From positions 1 to 7,597 of the forward strand of contig JABZJU010000016.1 in assembly GCA_015257635.1 (NCBI GenBank): a stretch of 7,597 nucleotides of DNA. Reading direction: 5' to 3'. Each line of letters starts with the position of its first letter. Within the stretch, counting starts at the first letter, position 1. Below, in pieces: positions 1 through 6,920 of this stretch. The position numbers were made by a program, and so were the translations under genes. Below the pieces are notes generated by a model. That model did no database searches. It was not told the origin of the DNA and was given only the letters and a program-made list of their open reading frames with translations. Source of the stretch: Nanosynbacter sp. GTDB lineage: Bacteria > Patescibacteriota > Saccharimonadia > Saccharimonadales > Saccharimonadaceae.

Positions 1-2232
1 GTCTTAAATAAAGACTCTAATGAGAAACAGTATAGCGCCACCACGTATGCTGATGATGAGCTGAAAGAAAGCCGTGCTTATGCGATTTTGCGATTACATT
101 TCAGAAAAGGTTCAGAAAAGCCGCAGGAGGAAGAGGAGAAGTTCTCATTTAGGAAGATTATGCCAGACTTCTCAATTATAACTTCGCGCAAAAAAGCTTA
201 TTTTGATCGATCAACGATGCCCGAGGAATACAAGGACACGAAGAAATATTCAGATTTGGATTTAATGCTTCAGGGCGATATCAACAAGCAGAAAAAGGAT
301 AATCCGAACGTAAAATATCACACCAGCGACGCGACGATTTCTGGACGTAAGTTTAAGAAGATGGTCGTCGATTACGGAAGCACTATTGATGGCAAGTGGC
401 AGAAAACTGGTGAAAAAATAACTTATTTAACGATTCAGAACGGTAGGCCGTACTGGATGACGATTTTTGCATTGAGTAAAAATTCGTACACACAGCCATA
501 TATTGACCAGCTGGAGGCGCTGGTTGCTAAGGTTACTTTCCAGAATCCAGATAGTAGCTACTTGGTTAGGGCTGATGGCAATAATGAGGCGCAAGTGGCT
601 TCCGCTACGATAGCTAAGACCGAAACTAAGGCGGAAAATTTCTCAGAAGATAAAGACACTACGAATACTTTGGATGAACTAGACGAAGATTCCGTTATCA
701 AAGTGGTGGCAAGGAATCAAATTGCTACGGTCCGTGTGGGAACATATCGTTGTGCTGATATGATTTATACGGCGCAGAATGGCGCGAGTATGCAGCTGAA
801 TGGCTTATGTACGGGTGGAATTGGTAGTGGATCGATTGTTTCTGACGACGGCTACATCGCTACAAATGGGCATGTTACTGAAGTTTCTAATCAGAGTATG
901 ATCATGGGTCTCAACACGCAAGAGAACATGAATAAATATATAAAGTTTGTGGTAGATGCGGGCTATGTAACTAGAGAGACGCTTCGGGATTTGGCAAATA
1001 AGGCTGATGGCGGCGATCAGAGTGCGCAAGCGGCAATTCTCGGTCTTATCAACCAAGTTCCTGCCGATAATATACGTTCGCAAAACGATCGATACGATTA
1101 TGTTATCCAGACCTCAAGCGAACCTATTGCGCGCGAAGATGACGGTTCGGGCAATCTTAAGTGGAAAAAGACGAAGACTAATATTCCAGCCAAGAAAATT
1201 GACGCGGAAGTTGATTTGAAGGGTCGCGGGATGGATCTGAATAGCGACAAAAGTGATGTGGCGATTCTGAAGGTTGAAGGGCGATTTCCAGCGGTAGAAT
1301 TGGGTGATAGCTCTAGGATTTCTAGAGGCGATCGGGTGACGGCGATTGGTTATCCAGCGATTGTCGACGACGGTGTAAATACGAAGAAGAGTAAGACTGT
1401 GCCAACCGTTACTCAAGGTGATGTTTCTGGTTCGGCTAGTGACGCGGGCGGCCATAAGCTATTTTCAATGAGTGCGCAAATTGCGGCAGGCAACAGTGGC
1501 GGTCCAGCGTTCGATGACGATGGCAAGCAGATTGGACTAAACACCTACGGCGGTTCATCCTGTGCGGATAGGAGTGAGCGCAACAATTCTTGTTTTGGAG
1601 AGGGGATATTTCGTGATATCGCTGATCTGAAAACTATGGCGAAGAAAAATAATGTTGCGTTATCGGCGAACGGCGAATTGACTAAGCTCTGGGAAGATGG
1701 CTTGGAGAGTTTTTCTCAAGGTAAATATTCTCAGGCAAAAGCTAAATTTGAACAATTGGATAAAAAATACCCCGACAATTATTTGGTGACGAAGATGATC
1801 GAAGTTTCATCCAATACTCCAGATGATTCTACGGAAAGCGAGGCATCTAGCGCGGGATCTGGAACGAGCGAATCAGAAAATAACACTACAGTTATAATCG
1901 TGGTTGTGATGATTCTTTCAACGGGAGCATTGTTCTTAACAGTGTCAATTATTGCAATTGTCGTTTCTGTCAGTAATCGCCGCAAGATGAATACTTATCC
2001 ATATCCTGTCGCTGGACAATTCCCGCAACAACCTCAGTATTCGCAGCAGCCGTATCAAAAACCAATTCCGCCGCAACAACAATATCCGCAACAAAATTAC
2101 TATCAGCAGCAACCTGGTCAGTATCCACCAACATACGCGCAGCCGCCTATAGAGCAGCCCCCAACTAACTATCCGCCTGCAGCGCCAGCTCCGAGCGATA
2201 ACGAGTCTAAAAATCCCCCAGCTCAGAGCTAG
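1..2232 (+). CDS. Membrane-anchored trypsin/HtrA-like serine protease, 5' end outside the window
   Basis: The frame is open from base 1 (743 residues visible), so the true start lies upstream; the TTG at 88 has no support as a start. Residue numbers count from base 1. Residues 65-185 form a mixed alpha/beta N-terminal region I cannot assign, followed by an acidic linker. The peptidase domain spans about 231-545 with the chymotrypsin-fold triad: His291 in ATNGHV, Asp419 in SDVAILKV, Ser499 in GNSGGPAF. About 128 residues separate His and Asp, far more than in DegP (about 30). Cys251/Cys270 and Cys521/Cys531 could form disulfides, which suggests an extracytoplasmic location. Residues 564-593 match one TPR repeat (W, GL, GKY, A, F, P). 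A transmembrane helix (about 631-658) is followed by NRRK and a Pro/Gln/Tyr-rich tail (665-743), probably cytoplasmic. No PDZ domain is visible. The role is probably surface proteolysis or quality control; the substrate is unknown. Confidence 0.88.
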   Translation, partial: VLNKDSNEKQYSATTYADDELKESRAYAILRLHFRKGSEKPQEEEEKFSFRKIMPDFSIITSRKKAYFDRSTMPEEYKDTKKYSDLDLMLQGDINKQKKDNPNVKYHTSDATISGRKFKKMVVDYGSTIDGKWQKTGEKITYLTIQNGRPYWMTIFALSKNSYTQPYIDQLEALVAKVTFQNPDSSYLVRADGNNEAQVASATIAKTETKAENFSEDKDTTNTLDELDEDSVIKVVARNQIATVRVGTYRCADMIYTAQNGASMQLNGLCTGGIGSGSIVSDDGYIATNGHVTEVSNQSMIMGLNTQENMNKYIKFVVDAGYVTRETLRDLANKADGGDQSAQAAILGLINQVPADNIRSQNDRYDYVIQTSSEPIAREDDGSGNLKWKKTKTNIPAKKIDAEVDLKGRGMDLNSDKSDVAILKVEGRFPAVELGDSSRISRGDRVTAIGYPAIVDDGVNTKKSKTVPTVTQGDVSGSASDAGGHKLFSMSAQIAAGNSGGPAFDDDGKQIGLNTYGGSSCADRSERNNSCFGEGIFRDIADLKTMAKKNNVALSANGELTKLWEDGLESFSQGKYSQAKAKFEQLDKKYPDNYLVTKMIEVSSNTPDDSTESEASSAGSGTSESENNTTVIIVVVMILSTGALFLTVSIIAIVVSVSNRRKMNTYPYPVAGQFPQQPQYSQQPYQKPIPPQQQYPQQNYYQQQPGQYPPTYAQPPIEQPPTNYPPAAPAPSDNESKNPPAQS

Positions 2233-2258
2233 TCAAAAACATAGATAACTGATATAAT
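2230..2258 (+). promoter_or_regulatory. Sigma70-type promoter of fusA
   Basis: A perfect TATAAT -10 box lies at 2253-2258, with TAGTCA (4 of 6 matches to TTGACA) at 2230-2235 as the -35 box, separated by 17 bases. The -35 overlaps the protease stop codon. The predicted transcript starts near 2265, leaving a leader of about 70 bases before the fusA ATG. A second TTGACC at 2292-2297 has no properly spaced -10 box. Confidence 0.6.
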
Positions 2259-2273
2259 AAAACGCAAGAGTAG

Positions 2274-2291
2274 TTTTTTGGTGCCAAAAAA
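2274..2291 (+). repeat. 8-bp inverted repeat in the fusA leader
   Basis: TTTTTTGG (2274-2281) and CCAAAAAA (2284-2291) are perfect complements two bases apart, inside the predicted 5' leader of fusA. In RNA the innermost pair would open, giving a 7-bp, A/U-rich hairpin with a 4-base loop. No long U-run follows it directly, so it is a poor intrinsic terminator for the protease gene. Its function is unknown and it may simply be AT-rich leader sequence. Confidence 0.35.
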
Positions 2292-2324
2292 TTGACCAAA
2301 AATCTCGGCAAATTAACGTAATAT

Positions 2325-2330
2325 AAAGGA
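2325..2330 (+). promoter_or_regulatory. Ribosome binding site of fusA
   Basis: AAAGGA lies 6 bases before the ATG at 2337, a good Shine-Dalgarno match at usual spacing. It supports the chosen EF-G start. Confidence 0.7.
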
Positions 2331-2336
2331 AAATTT

Positions 2337-4427
2337 ATGGCAGAGACGCATGTTCCGCTAAAGAATTTTAGAAATATTGGTATTATTGCCCATATTGACG
2401 CCGGTAAAACGACGACAACTGAGGGTATTTTGTACCGCACTGGCTTGACACATAAGATCGGTGTGGTTCGTGGTGAAGGTGACGGTGCTACCACCGACTG
2501 GATGGCACAGGAGAAAGAGCGTGGTATTACTATTACGTCAGCTGCTGTGACTTGTTTCTGGAAAGATCATAAGATTAACATTATTGACACCCCAGGACAC
2601 ATTGACTTTACTGCTGAGGTTGAGCGTAGCTTGCGCGTGCTTGACGGTGCAGTTACAGTCTTTGACGGTAAGATGGGTGTTGAAGCTCAGTCTGAAACTG
2701 TTTGGCGCCAGGCCAATAAGTACGGCGTGCCTCGTATTTGTTTCGTTAACAAGATCAACCAGACGGGTGGTGACTTCTACAAATCTCTTGAGTCAATTCA
2801 CAACCGCTTGAGTAAGCAGGCTTTCCCAGTTCACTTGCCAATTGGTTTTGAAAAGACTATCAACGGTGTTGTCGACTTGATTGACATGAAGGCTTACACC
2901 TACGACGATTATACAGACCACGAGCTTAAGGTTGGTGAGATTCCAGCTGATATGCTTGAAAAAGCTAAGAACGCACGTTCTCTATTGGTTGAAAACGCTG
3001 TTGAAGCTGACGATGAACTTACTATGAAGTTCTTGGAGCAGGGCGAAGAAGCTATTACCGTTGACGAGCTAAAGATGGCTCTACGCAAGCGCGTTTTGGC
3101 TGGTGACTTTTACCTAGTCACTGGTGGTGATGGTCGCGGCGTGATCGTTGAGAAGTTGCTTGACTTGATGGTTGACTTTTTGCCAAGCCCTCTAGATGTT
3201 GATGAAATTTGGGGTAAGAATCCAAAGACTGGTGACGAAGTTAGCCGCAAGCCATCAGATAAAGAACCTTTGTCTGCTTTGGCGTTTAAGATTGCTGCCG
3301 ATCCATTTGTTGGTAAATTGATCTTCGTTCGTGTCTATTCTGGTGTTTTGACCTCAGGAAGCTACGTTCTTAATACGACAACTGGTGAAAAAGAGCGAAT
3401 TGGACGAATCGTTCGTATGTTTGCTGACAAGCGTGAAGAAATTAGCAAGGTTGAAGCTGGTGACATCGCCGCTGTGGTTGGTTTGAAGTCTACTGCGACG
3501 GGTAACACGTTAGCAGACGTAGCTCATCCAATTGCTCTTGAGTCAATTGAATTCCCAGAGCCACCTGTGTCAATCGCGGTTGAGCCAAAATCAAAGGCTG
3601 ACCAGGAAAAAATGGCGTTGGCGTTGCAACGCTTGGCTGAGGAAGATCCAACTTTCCGAATTCACACAGACGAAGAAACAGGTCAGACAATTATGTCAGG
3701 AATGGGCGAATTGCACCTAGATATTCTTATCGACCGTATGAAGCGCGAATTTAAGGTTGAAGCCAACATTGGTGAACCTCAGGTTGCCTTCCGTGAAAGC
3801 ATCAAGGGTCGTTCTGAAGTTCAAGGTAAGCACGCCAAGCAGTCTGGTGGTCGCGGTCAATATGGTGACGTTTGGGTTCGCTTTGAGCCAAATGAGACCG
3901 GTAAAGGCTTTGAATTCGTTGATGAAATTAAGGGTGGTGTGGTTCCTCAGGAATATCGCCCAGCCGTAATGAAGGGTATTCGCGAAACATTGGAAGGCGG
4001 TGTTATTGCTGGCTATCCAGTTGTTGACGTTAAGGCTACACTTTACGATGGTTCATACCACGATGTCGACTCCTCAGAATTGGCGTTCTCATTGGCAGGT
4101 TCGATAGCTGCTCGTGAAGGTATTAAGCAAGCTAACCCAATCTTGCTTGAGCCAGTTATGAAGGTTGAAGTTACTACACCAGAAGACTTCATGGGTGACA
4201 TCATCGGCGACCTTAACTCACGTCGCGGACGTATCGACGCTATGGAAGACTTGATGGGTGGCGCTAAGTTGATTAAGGCGTTTGTGCCATTAGCAAATAT
4301 GTTCGGCTACACATCGGACATTCGCTCAATGTCTCAGGGTCGCGCCGCTTCAACGATGGAATTGGCTCAATACGAGGAAGTTCCACCAAACGTTGCGCAA
4401 GAGATTATCGAAAAGCGAAATAAATAA
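2337..4427 (+). CDS. fusA: Elongation factor G (translational GTPase)
   Basis: EF-G is the cytoplasmic GTPase that drives tRNA-mRNA translocation and, with ribosome recycling factor, ribosome splitting. The 696 residues match the family's usual length and all five domains are present. In the G domain, G1 is AHIDAGKT (18-25), switch I ends with RGITI (62-66), and G3 is DTPGH (84-88) with catalytic His88. Domain II begins near [11 protein letters not shown]. Domain III carries [12 protein letters not shown]. Domain IV has [14 protein letters not shown] and the tip segment [18 protein letters not shown], and domain V includes DLNSRRGRI. The G4 motif is odd: it reads NKIN (138-141) where nearly all EF-Gs have NKMD, and the usual G5 'GSA' is replaced by a GGDGRG segment with one residue missing by my alignment. 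The start has a good ribosome site and promoter. The gene stands alone and ends in a strong terminator. Divergence in G4/G5 aside, identity is certain. Confidence 0.98.
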   Translation: MAETHVPLKNFRNIGIIAHIDAGKTTTTEGILYRTGLTHKIGVVRGEGDGATTDWMAQEKERGITITSAAVTCFWKDHKINIIDTPGHIDFTAEVERSLRVLDGAVTVFDGKMGVEAQSETVWRQANKYGVPRICFVNKINQTGGDFYKSLESIHNRLSKQAFPVHLPIGFEKTINGVVDLIDMKAYTYDDYTDHELKVGEIPADMLEKAKNARSLLVENAVEADDELTMKFLEQGEEAITVDELKMALRKRVLAGDFYLVTGGDGRGVIVEKLLDLMVDFLPSPLDVDEIWGKNPKTGDEVSRKPSDKEPLSALAFKIAADPFVGKLIFVRVYSGVLTSGSYVLNTTTGEKERIGRIVRMFADKREEISKVEAGDIAAVVGLKSTATGNTLADVAHPIALESIEFPEPPVSIAVEPKSKADQEKMALALQRLAEEDPTFRIHTDEETGQTIMSGMGELHLDILIDRMKREFKVEANIGEPQVAFRESIKGRSEVQGKHAKQSGGRGQYGDVWVRFEPNETGKGFEFVDEIKGGVVPQEYRPAVMKGIRETLEGGVIAGYPVVDVKATLYDGSYHDVDSSELAFSLAGSIAAREGIKQANPILLEPVMKVEVTTPEDFMGDIIGDLNSRRGRIDAMEDLMGGAKLIKAFVPLANMFGYTSDIRSMSQGRAASTMELAQYEEVPPNVAQEIIEKRNK

Positions 4428-4440
4428 TCTCTACCTCATA

Positions 4441-4471
4441 AAAAATCCCCGGAGCGAATCCGGGGATTTTT
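4441..4471. terminator. Bidirectional intrinsic terminator between fusA and the HD gene
   Basis: A perfect 12-bp stem pairs 4441-4452 with 4460-4471, extended by A4453-T4459 around a GCGAA loop. Its core CCCCGG/CCGGGG is flanked by an A-run on the left and a T-run on the right, so it gives a U-tract on either strand. It lies 13 bases after the fusA stop and 19 bases beyond the stop of the converging HD-domain gene, and so serves both. Confidence 0.95.
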
Positions 4472-4490
4472 GTTTGGCTAAATTTCAGGC

Positions 4491-4967
4491 TTATAAGTTT
4501 GGGATTGTTAGGTTTCGTTTAGCGAGCTCTTCTTTGATTCGTTTGTTTAATTTGCGCGCTTTTGTCGCCTGAATGCTATCTGTGCCATATCTGTTTTCAA
4601 TATCTTCCAGTCGTTGACCTATGGTTATCGGCTTGCCGTCTGGGCTAGTTGTCATGTCCGCCAAGTTTAATATCAGCAATTCGTCCGTCCAATTGTCCAC
4701 GTTAGGATCTCCGTGATTAAATACAGAATTAGCCCAATTGAATCCAGATATCTCCAATATCCTGCCGCCTTCATGTTCATGATCTGTCTGATTTTTAACG
4801 AAAGCATATGCAAAGTCATGTGTTAATCCCATCACAAATAAGCTGCGTGCCACATCTTCTTTCATTTTGAATACTTCACGAGCTAGATTGTAAGATTTAT
4901 ACGCCACTCCTCGCATATGAAATAGTCGCGAGTCTGACAATCCAATGAATTTTGGGCTATTTTTCAT
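4491..4967 (-). CDS. Small HD-domain metal-dependent phosphohydrolase-like protein
   Basis: This 158-residue protein shows the ordered metal ligands of the HD superfamily: His17, His50-Asp51 (GLTHDFAYAF), His65 (with His63 nearby), His85 and Asp104 (LNLADMTT). The C-terminal 35 residues are basic and helical. HD proteins usually hydrolyse phosphate esters of nucleotides or signalling molecules; nothing here fixes the substrate. It has no membrane segment or signal peptide and should be cytoplasmic. Its ATG overlaps the exporter's TGA as ATGA (4964-4967), and there is no Shine-Dalgarno before it, so translation is probably coupled to the exporter. The shared transcript ends at the terminator at 4441-4471. 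A stand-alone HD domain of this size could act on nucleotides, phosphosugars or a cyclic nucleotide; I cannot choose between these. Confidence 0.8.
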   Translation of the reverse strand: MKNSPKFIGLSDSRLFHMRGVAYKSYNLAREVFKMKEDVARSLFVMGLTHDFAYAFVKNQTDHEHEGGRILEISGFNWANSVFNHGDPNVDNWTDELLILNLADMTTSPDGKPITIGQRLEDIENRYGTDSIQATKARKLNKRIKEELAKRNLTIPNL

Positions 4968-6355
4968 AACGCTTGCGTGTTTCGGCGGAATAAATTGATG
5001 AATTGTCGGCGAATTGGGCGGCCTACAACGTTACCGAATGATGCGCCAATTGCCACCGCTACGCCGATGAGGATTGCTCGCGCTAAGATAGCCAAGGCTG
5101 GTAGGAAGTTTGCGCTGTTTGGTGGATATAGAACGACGCCCATTAATCCGTTGTAAAGTGACAAGCCTGGGACTAATGGCACAATTCCCGCCGCAATAAT
5201 CGCCAGGGAAGGAAATTTCCATAATCTGGAAGTCATAACTGCGACTAATCCAATTACCGCCGCCGCGATGCCGCTCGCTGTTACAATATCAAAACCAAAG
5301 CTCATAGCTAATCTTGAAATCCACCAGCCAAAAATTGCAATTAATCCAGATGTAACCATTCCCAAAAATCGAGAATGATTCCTCAGAACGAACGCTGCTG
5401 CAATAATTCCAGCACCTAAATACTGAGTGTGCTTGTCTGCTAATGTCAATCTATCTGGTGTCGCAGGGAATGTTATGCCAAATTTTGTCGCAATGTATAA
5501 TCCGACCATCACGCCAGCAATTACGCCGCCCGTCGCCATTACGACTTTTAGTAATCTGGCGTTGGCAGTCATGTAATATTCGTCAATTGCGTCCTGAAAT
5601 GCGCCGACAAACATTAGTCCCGCGACTAATAAGACAATTCCGCTGATAACCAACAATGTTGCGTTGACGCTTAGCCCCAGATAATTGCTACACCAAGCTG
5701 CGCCCGCCGCCACCAATGTTACGAAAATCGCCACGAGGGCTTGCGAATAAAACAACGGTGCGCCAATACGTCCTAGCCATCTTAATAATCCAGTTGCTGA
5801 GAATCCGAGCAGAAACGCGATTGATGCCATGAGTAAACTGCCGCCGTACAGAATGACGGAACCCGCGCTCACTAATCCGCCCGCCGCGTAAACGACCAGT
5901 CGGGAATGTTCGGTGGGTTTTTTGAGTATTTGTTGCAATCGCTCCTCGGCTTCTTCCAGGGAAAGTTGCTTGCGACGAATGTCGAGGGCTAATAATTGCA
6001 ATGCTTGAATCAATTGATAATTAGGGTCGTCAGGAACGATAACTCGCGCCATCGTCAAAGGCTCATGGCTAACTCCGCGGTCTTGAGAAATTGTCACCAA
6101 AGTGTAGCTCACGTCCACATGAACGGGTCTGCGGCAATATGTCCGCGTGATTCCTTGCGCCATACGAACCACATCGCGCGCCACTACGCCCATACTCAGA
6201 AGTTGCTCGGCAATCGTCATAGCCAGGCGCAAAGCTCGCATATTCGGCGTCAAACTTTCGTCAATTTTCTCCAGATGATGCTCCGGCTCAAAGCTGTAAA
6301 GATTAGCGACTCGGGCTAATGATTGCTCAATGAATTTTGGTACTTTTTTCTTCAC
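4964..6355 (-). CDS. ThrE-family threonine/serine exporter
   Basis: The 463-residue inner-membrane protein has the architecture of the ThrE family known from Corynebacterium glutamicum, which exports threonine and serine by proton-coupled transport. A soluble N-terminal part (1-150) ends in a charged helical stretch with EEAEERLQQ. About ten hydrophobic segments follow from about 152 to 443. The first membrane half (ThrE/DUF1212) holds GLMFVGAFQDAIDEYY (246-261). The second half (ThrE_2 type) holds the proline motif GIVPLVPGLSLYNG (390-403). Both halves are fused in one chain, as in actinobacterial ThrE; many other bacteria split them into two genes. The GTG at 6355 is the only usable start between an upstream in-frame TAG and the conserved region. 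No ribosome site precedes it, and a promoter lies directly upstream. It is first in an operon with the HD gene, overlapping by 4 bases. Substrate specificity within the family is inferred. Confidence 0.87.
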   Translation of the reverse strand: MKKKVPKFIEQSLARVANLYSFEPEHHLEKIDESLTPNMRALRLAMTIAEQLLSMGVVARDVVRMAQGITRTYCRRPVHVDVSYTLVTISQDRGVSHEPLTMARVIVPDDPNYQLIQALQLLALDIRRKQLSLEEAEERLQQILKKPTEHSRLVVYAAGGLVSAGSVILYGGSLLMASIAFLLGFSATGLLRWLGRIGAPLFYSQALVAIFVTLVAAGAAWCSNYLGLSVNATLLVISGIVLLVAGLMFVGAFQDAIDEYYMTANARLLKVVMATGGVIAGVMVGLYIATKFGITFPATPDRLTLADKHTQYLGAGIIAAAFVLRNHSRFLGMVTSGLIAIFGWWISRLAMSFGFDIVTASGIAAAVIGLVAVMTSRLWKFPSLAIIAAGIVPLVPGLSLYNGLMGVVLYPPNSANFLPALAILARAILIGVAVAIGASFGNVVGRPIRRQFINLFRRNTQAL

Positions 6356-6362
6356 AATATCT

Positions 6363-6371
6363 AGTGTAACA
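6363..6371 (-). promoter_or_regulatory. Extended -10 promoter of the exporter operon
   Basis: Read on the minus strand, TGTTACACT (6371-6363) is a TGn-extended -10 box, with TACACT matching TATAAT at 4 of 6. No convincing -35 is found 16-18 bases upstream. Seven bases separate it from the GTG at 6355, so transcription would begin at or within a base or two of the start codon, giving a leaderless message. The call rests on pattern only. Confidence 0.4.
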
Positions 6372-6391
6372 AATTTTATGCCAATAGAAAT

Positions 6392-6455
6392 AGCCCGCCA
6401 AGAGAGCTCCAGCCGAGACTAAAAGTCTCAAAGCGAACTATTTCTTGGACGGGCT
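6392..6455. repeat. Branched inverted-repeat structure between the orphan membrane gene and the exporter
   Basis: An outer stem pairs 6392-6397 (AGCCCG) with 6450-6455 (CGGGCT), then after a bulged A6449 pairs 6398-6403 (CCAAGA) with 6443-6448 (TCTTGG). Inside it, GAGACT (6415-6420) and AGTCTC (6424-6429) form a perfect 6-bp hairpin around AAA. GAGCTC (6404-6409) is itself palindromic. On the minus strand the element begins at the last base of the orphan gene's stop codon and is followed by ATTTCTATT, so it may end or protect that transcript, although the U-tract is weak. It matches no RNA family I recognise. Confidence 0.6.
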
Positions 6456-6859
6456 TAGTCCTTATCATCACTGTCATCATCATCACGCTTGGACGAACAT
6501 GACGGCGTGATGACCGTTAGAATAACGGAAATGATACCCACGAAGGAGACGCAGTATCTCACGTTCCCTAATTGAGAATAGTCAATAGTAGCCCCAAGAG
6601 GGACGTTAAGAATATTGACGTCTTGGAGTGTGGAGACTCCTGCGGCGATGGATAGTACACTCCACAGTGCGACATAAAACCACCGCTCAACTCCTGACGC
6701 GTCTTTAATGATCCATCTCAGTGTGAGATGGAGTGACACGGGGCTTGCCGCTGCCGTACAAACTACAGCGATTGCTACGGAAAGGTAGGTGTCTCCCAAT
6801 AGGAGACTTACCATTCCGGCTAACGCTAGGATTGCTGCAACTAGCTTGAGCTTCAACAT
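6455..6859 (-). CDS. Orphan small membrane protein with acidic C-terminal tail
   Basis: I do not recognise this protein. From the ATG at 6859 it has 134 residues. Four hydrophobic segments are visible at about 4-22, 25-45, 60-78 and 102-119, joined by short loops (one with LRWIIKDASGVERW), and a polar tail SSKRDDDDSDDKD closes it. The second ATG was chosen over the one at 6874 because AAGGAG lies exactly 6 bases before it, whereas nothing resembling a ribosome site precedes 6874. The tail's KR then acidic run suggests a cytoplasmic C-terminus. The gene has its own promoter and a leader hairpin, and a branched structure follows its stop. Unlike its neighbours it has a strong ribosome site, and its coding region is unusually rich in small inverted repeats, which may point to a separate origin. 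It lies between the branching enzyme and exporter genes with no evident functional link to either. Confidence 0.7.
   Translation of the reverse strand: MLKLKLVAAILALAGMVSLLLGDTYLSVAIAVVCTAAASPVSLHLTLRWIIKDASGVERWFYVALWSVLSIAAGVSTLQDVNILNVPLGATIDYSQLGNVRYCVSFVGIISVILTVITPSCSSKRDDDDSDDKD
6712..6732. repeat. 9-bp perfect inverted repeat inside the orphan membrane gene
   Basis: TCCATCTCA (6712-6720) and TGAGATGGA (6724-6732) are perfect complements around a GTG spacer. It lies in the coding sequence between the second and third hydrophobic segments. Together with GTCTCC/GGAGAC (6791-6796 and 6802-6807) and GGAGT/ACTCC (6625-6629 and 6636-6640) it makes this gene rich in hairpin potential. Confidence 0.6.
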
Positions 6860-6865
6860 CGTTGA

Positions 6866-6871
6866 CTCCTT
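6866..6871 (-). promoter_or_regulatory. Strong ribosome binding site that sets the orphan gene start
   Basis: AAGGAG on the minus strand (6871-6866) is 6 bases before the ATG at 6859. It overlaps a perfect 10-bp palindrome, CTTCATGAAG (6869-6878), which contains the rejected upstream ATG. Confidence 0.75.
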
Positions 6872-6883
6872 CATGAAGAACTA

Positions 6884-6911
6884 CTTTTATTGACGGGATT
6901 GTCAATAAAAG
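6884..6911 (-). repeat. 11-bp hairpin in the 5' leader of the orphan membrane gene
   Basis: CTTTTATTGAC (6884-6894) and GTCAATAAAAG (6901-6911) are perfect complements with a 6-base loop. On the predicted transcript, which would start near 6914, this hairpin sits almost at the 5' end and about 12 bases before the ribosome site. Its TTGAC could also pair with GTCAA between the ribosome site and the start codon, so a switch-like role is possible but unproven. Confidence 0.65.
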
Positions 6912-6920
6912 CTGTATTAA

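Noticed and set aside
88..90. TTG as start of the protease gene
   Set aside because: The frame stays open to base 1, there is no ribosome site before it, and the preceding residues look like continuous protein; the gene is cut by the window edge.
2000..2210. Possible tandem DNA repeat in the protease tail
   Set aside because: The CAA/CAG/CCN-rich stretch reflects Pro/Gln/Tyr codons without a fixed repeat unit; it is protein-level low complexity.
4964..4967. UGA recoding (glycine code of some Patescibacteria)
   Set aside because: TGA ends the exporter exactly at the ATGA overlap, and no in-frame TGA occurs inside any of the recognised genes.
5996..6319. Plus-strand open frame of 107 codons opposite the exporter gene
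   Set aside because: It is antisense to a well-recognised ThrE coding region, has no ribosome site, and its product looks like random His/Arg/Asn-rich sequence.
6872..6874. ATG at 6874 as start of the orphan membrane protein
   Set aside because: No ribosome site precedes it and it sits inside a palindrome; AAGGAG is placed correctly for the ATG at 6859.
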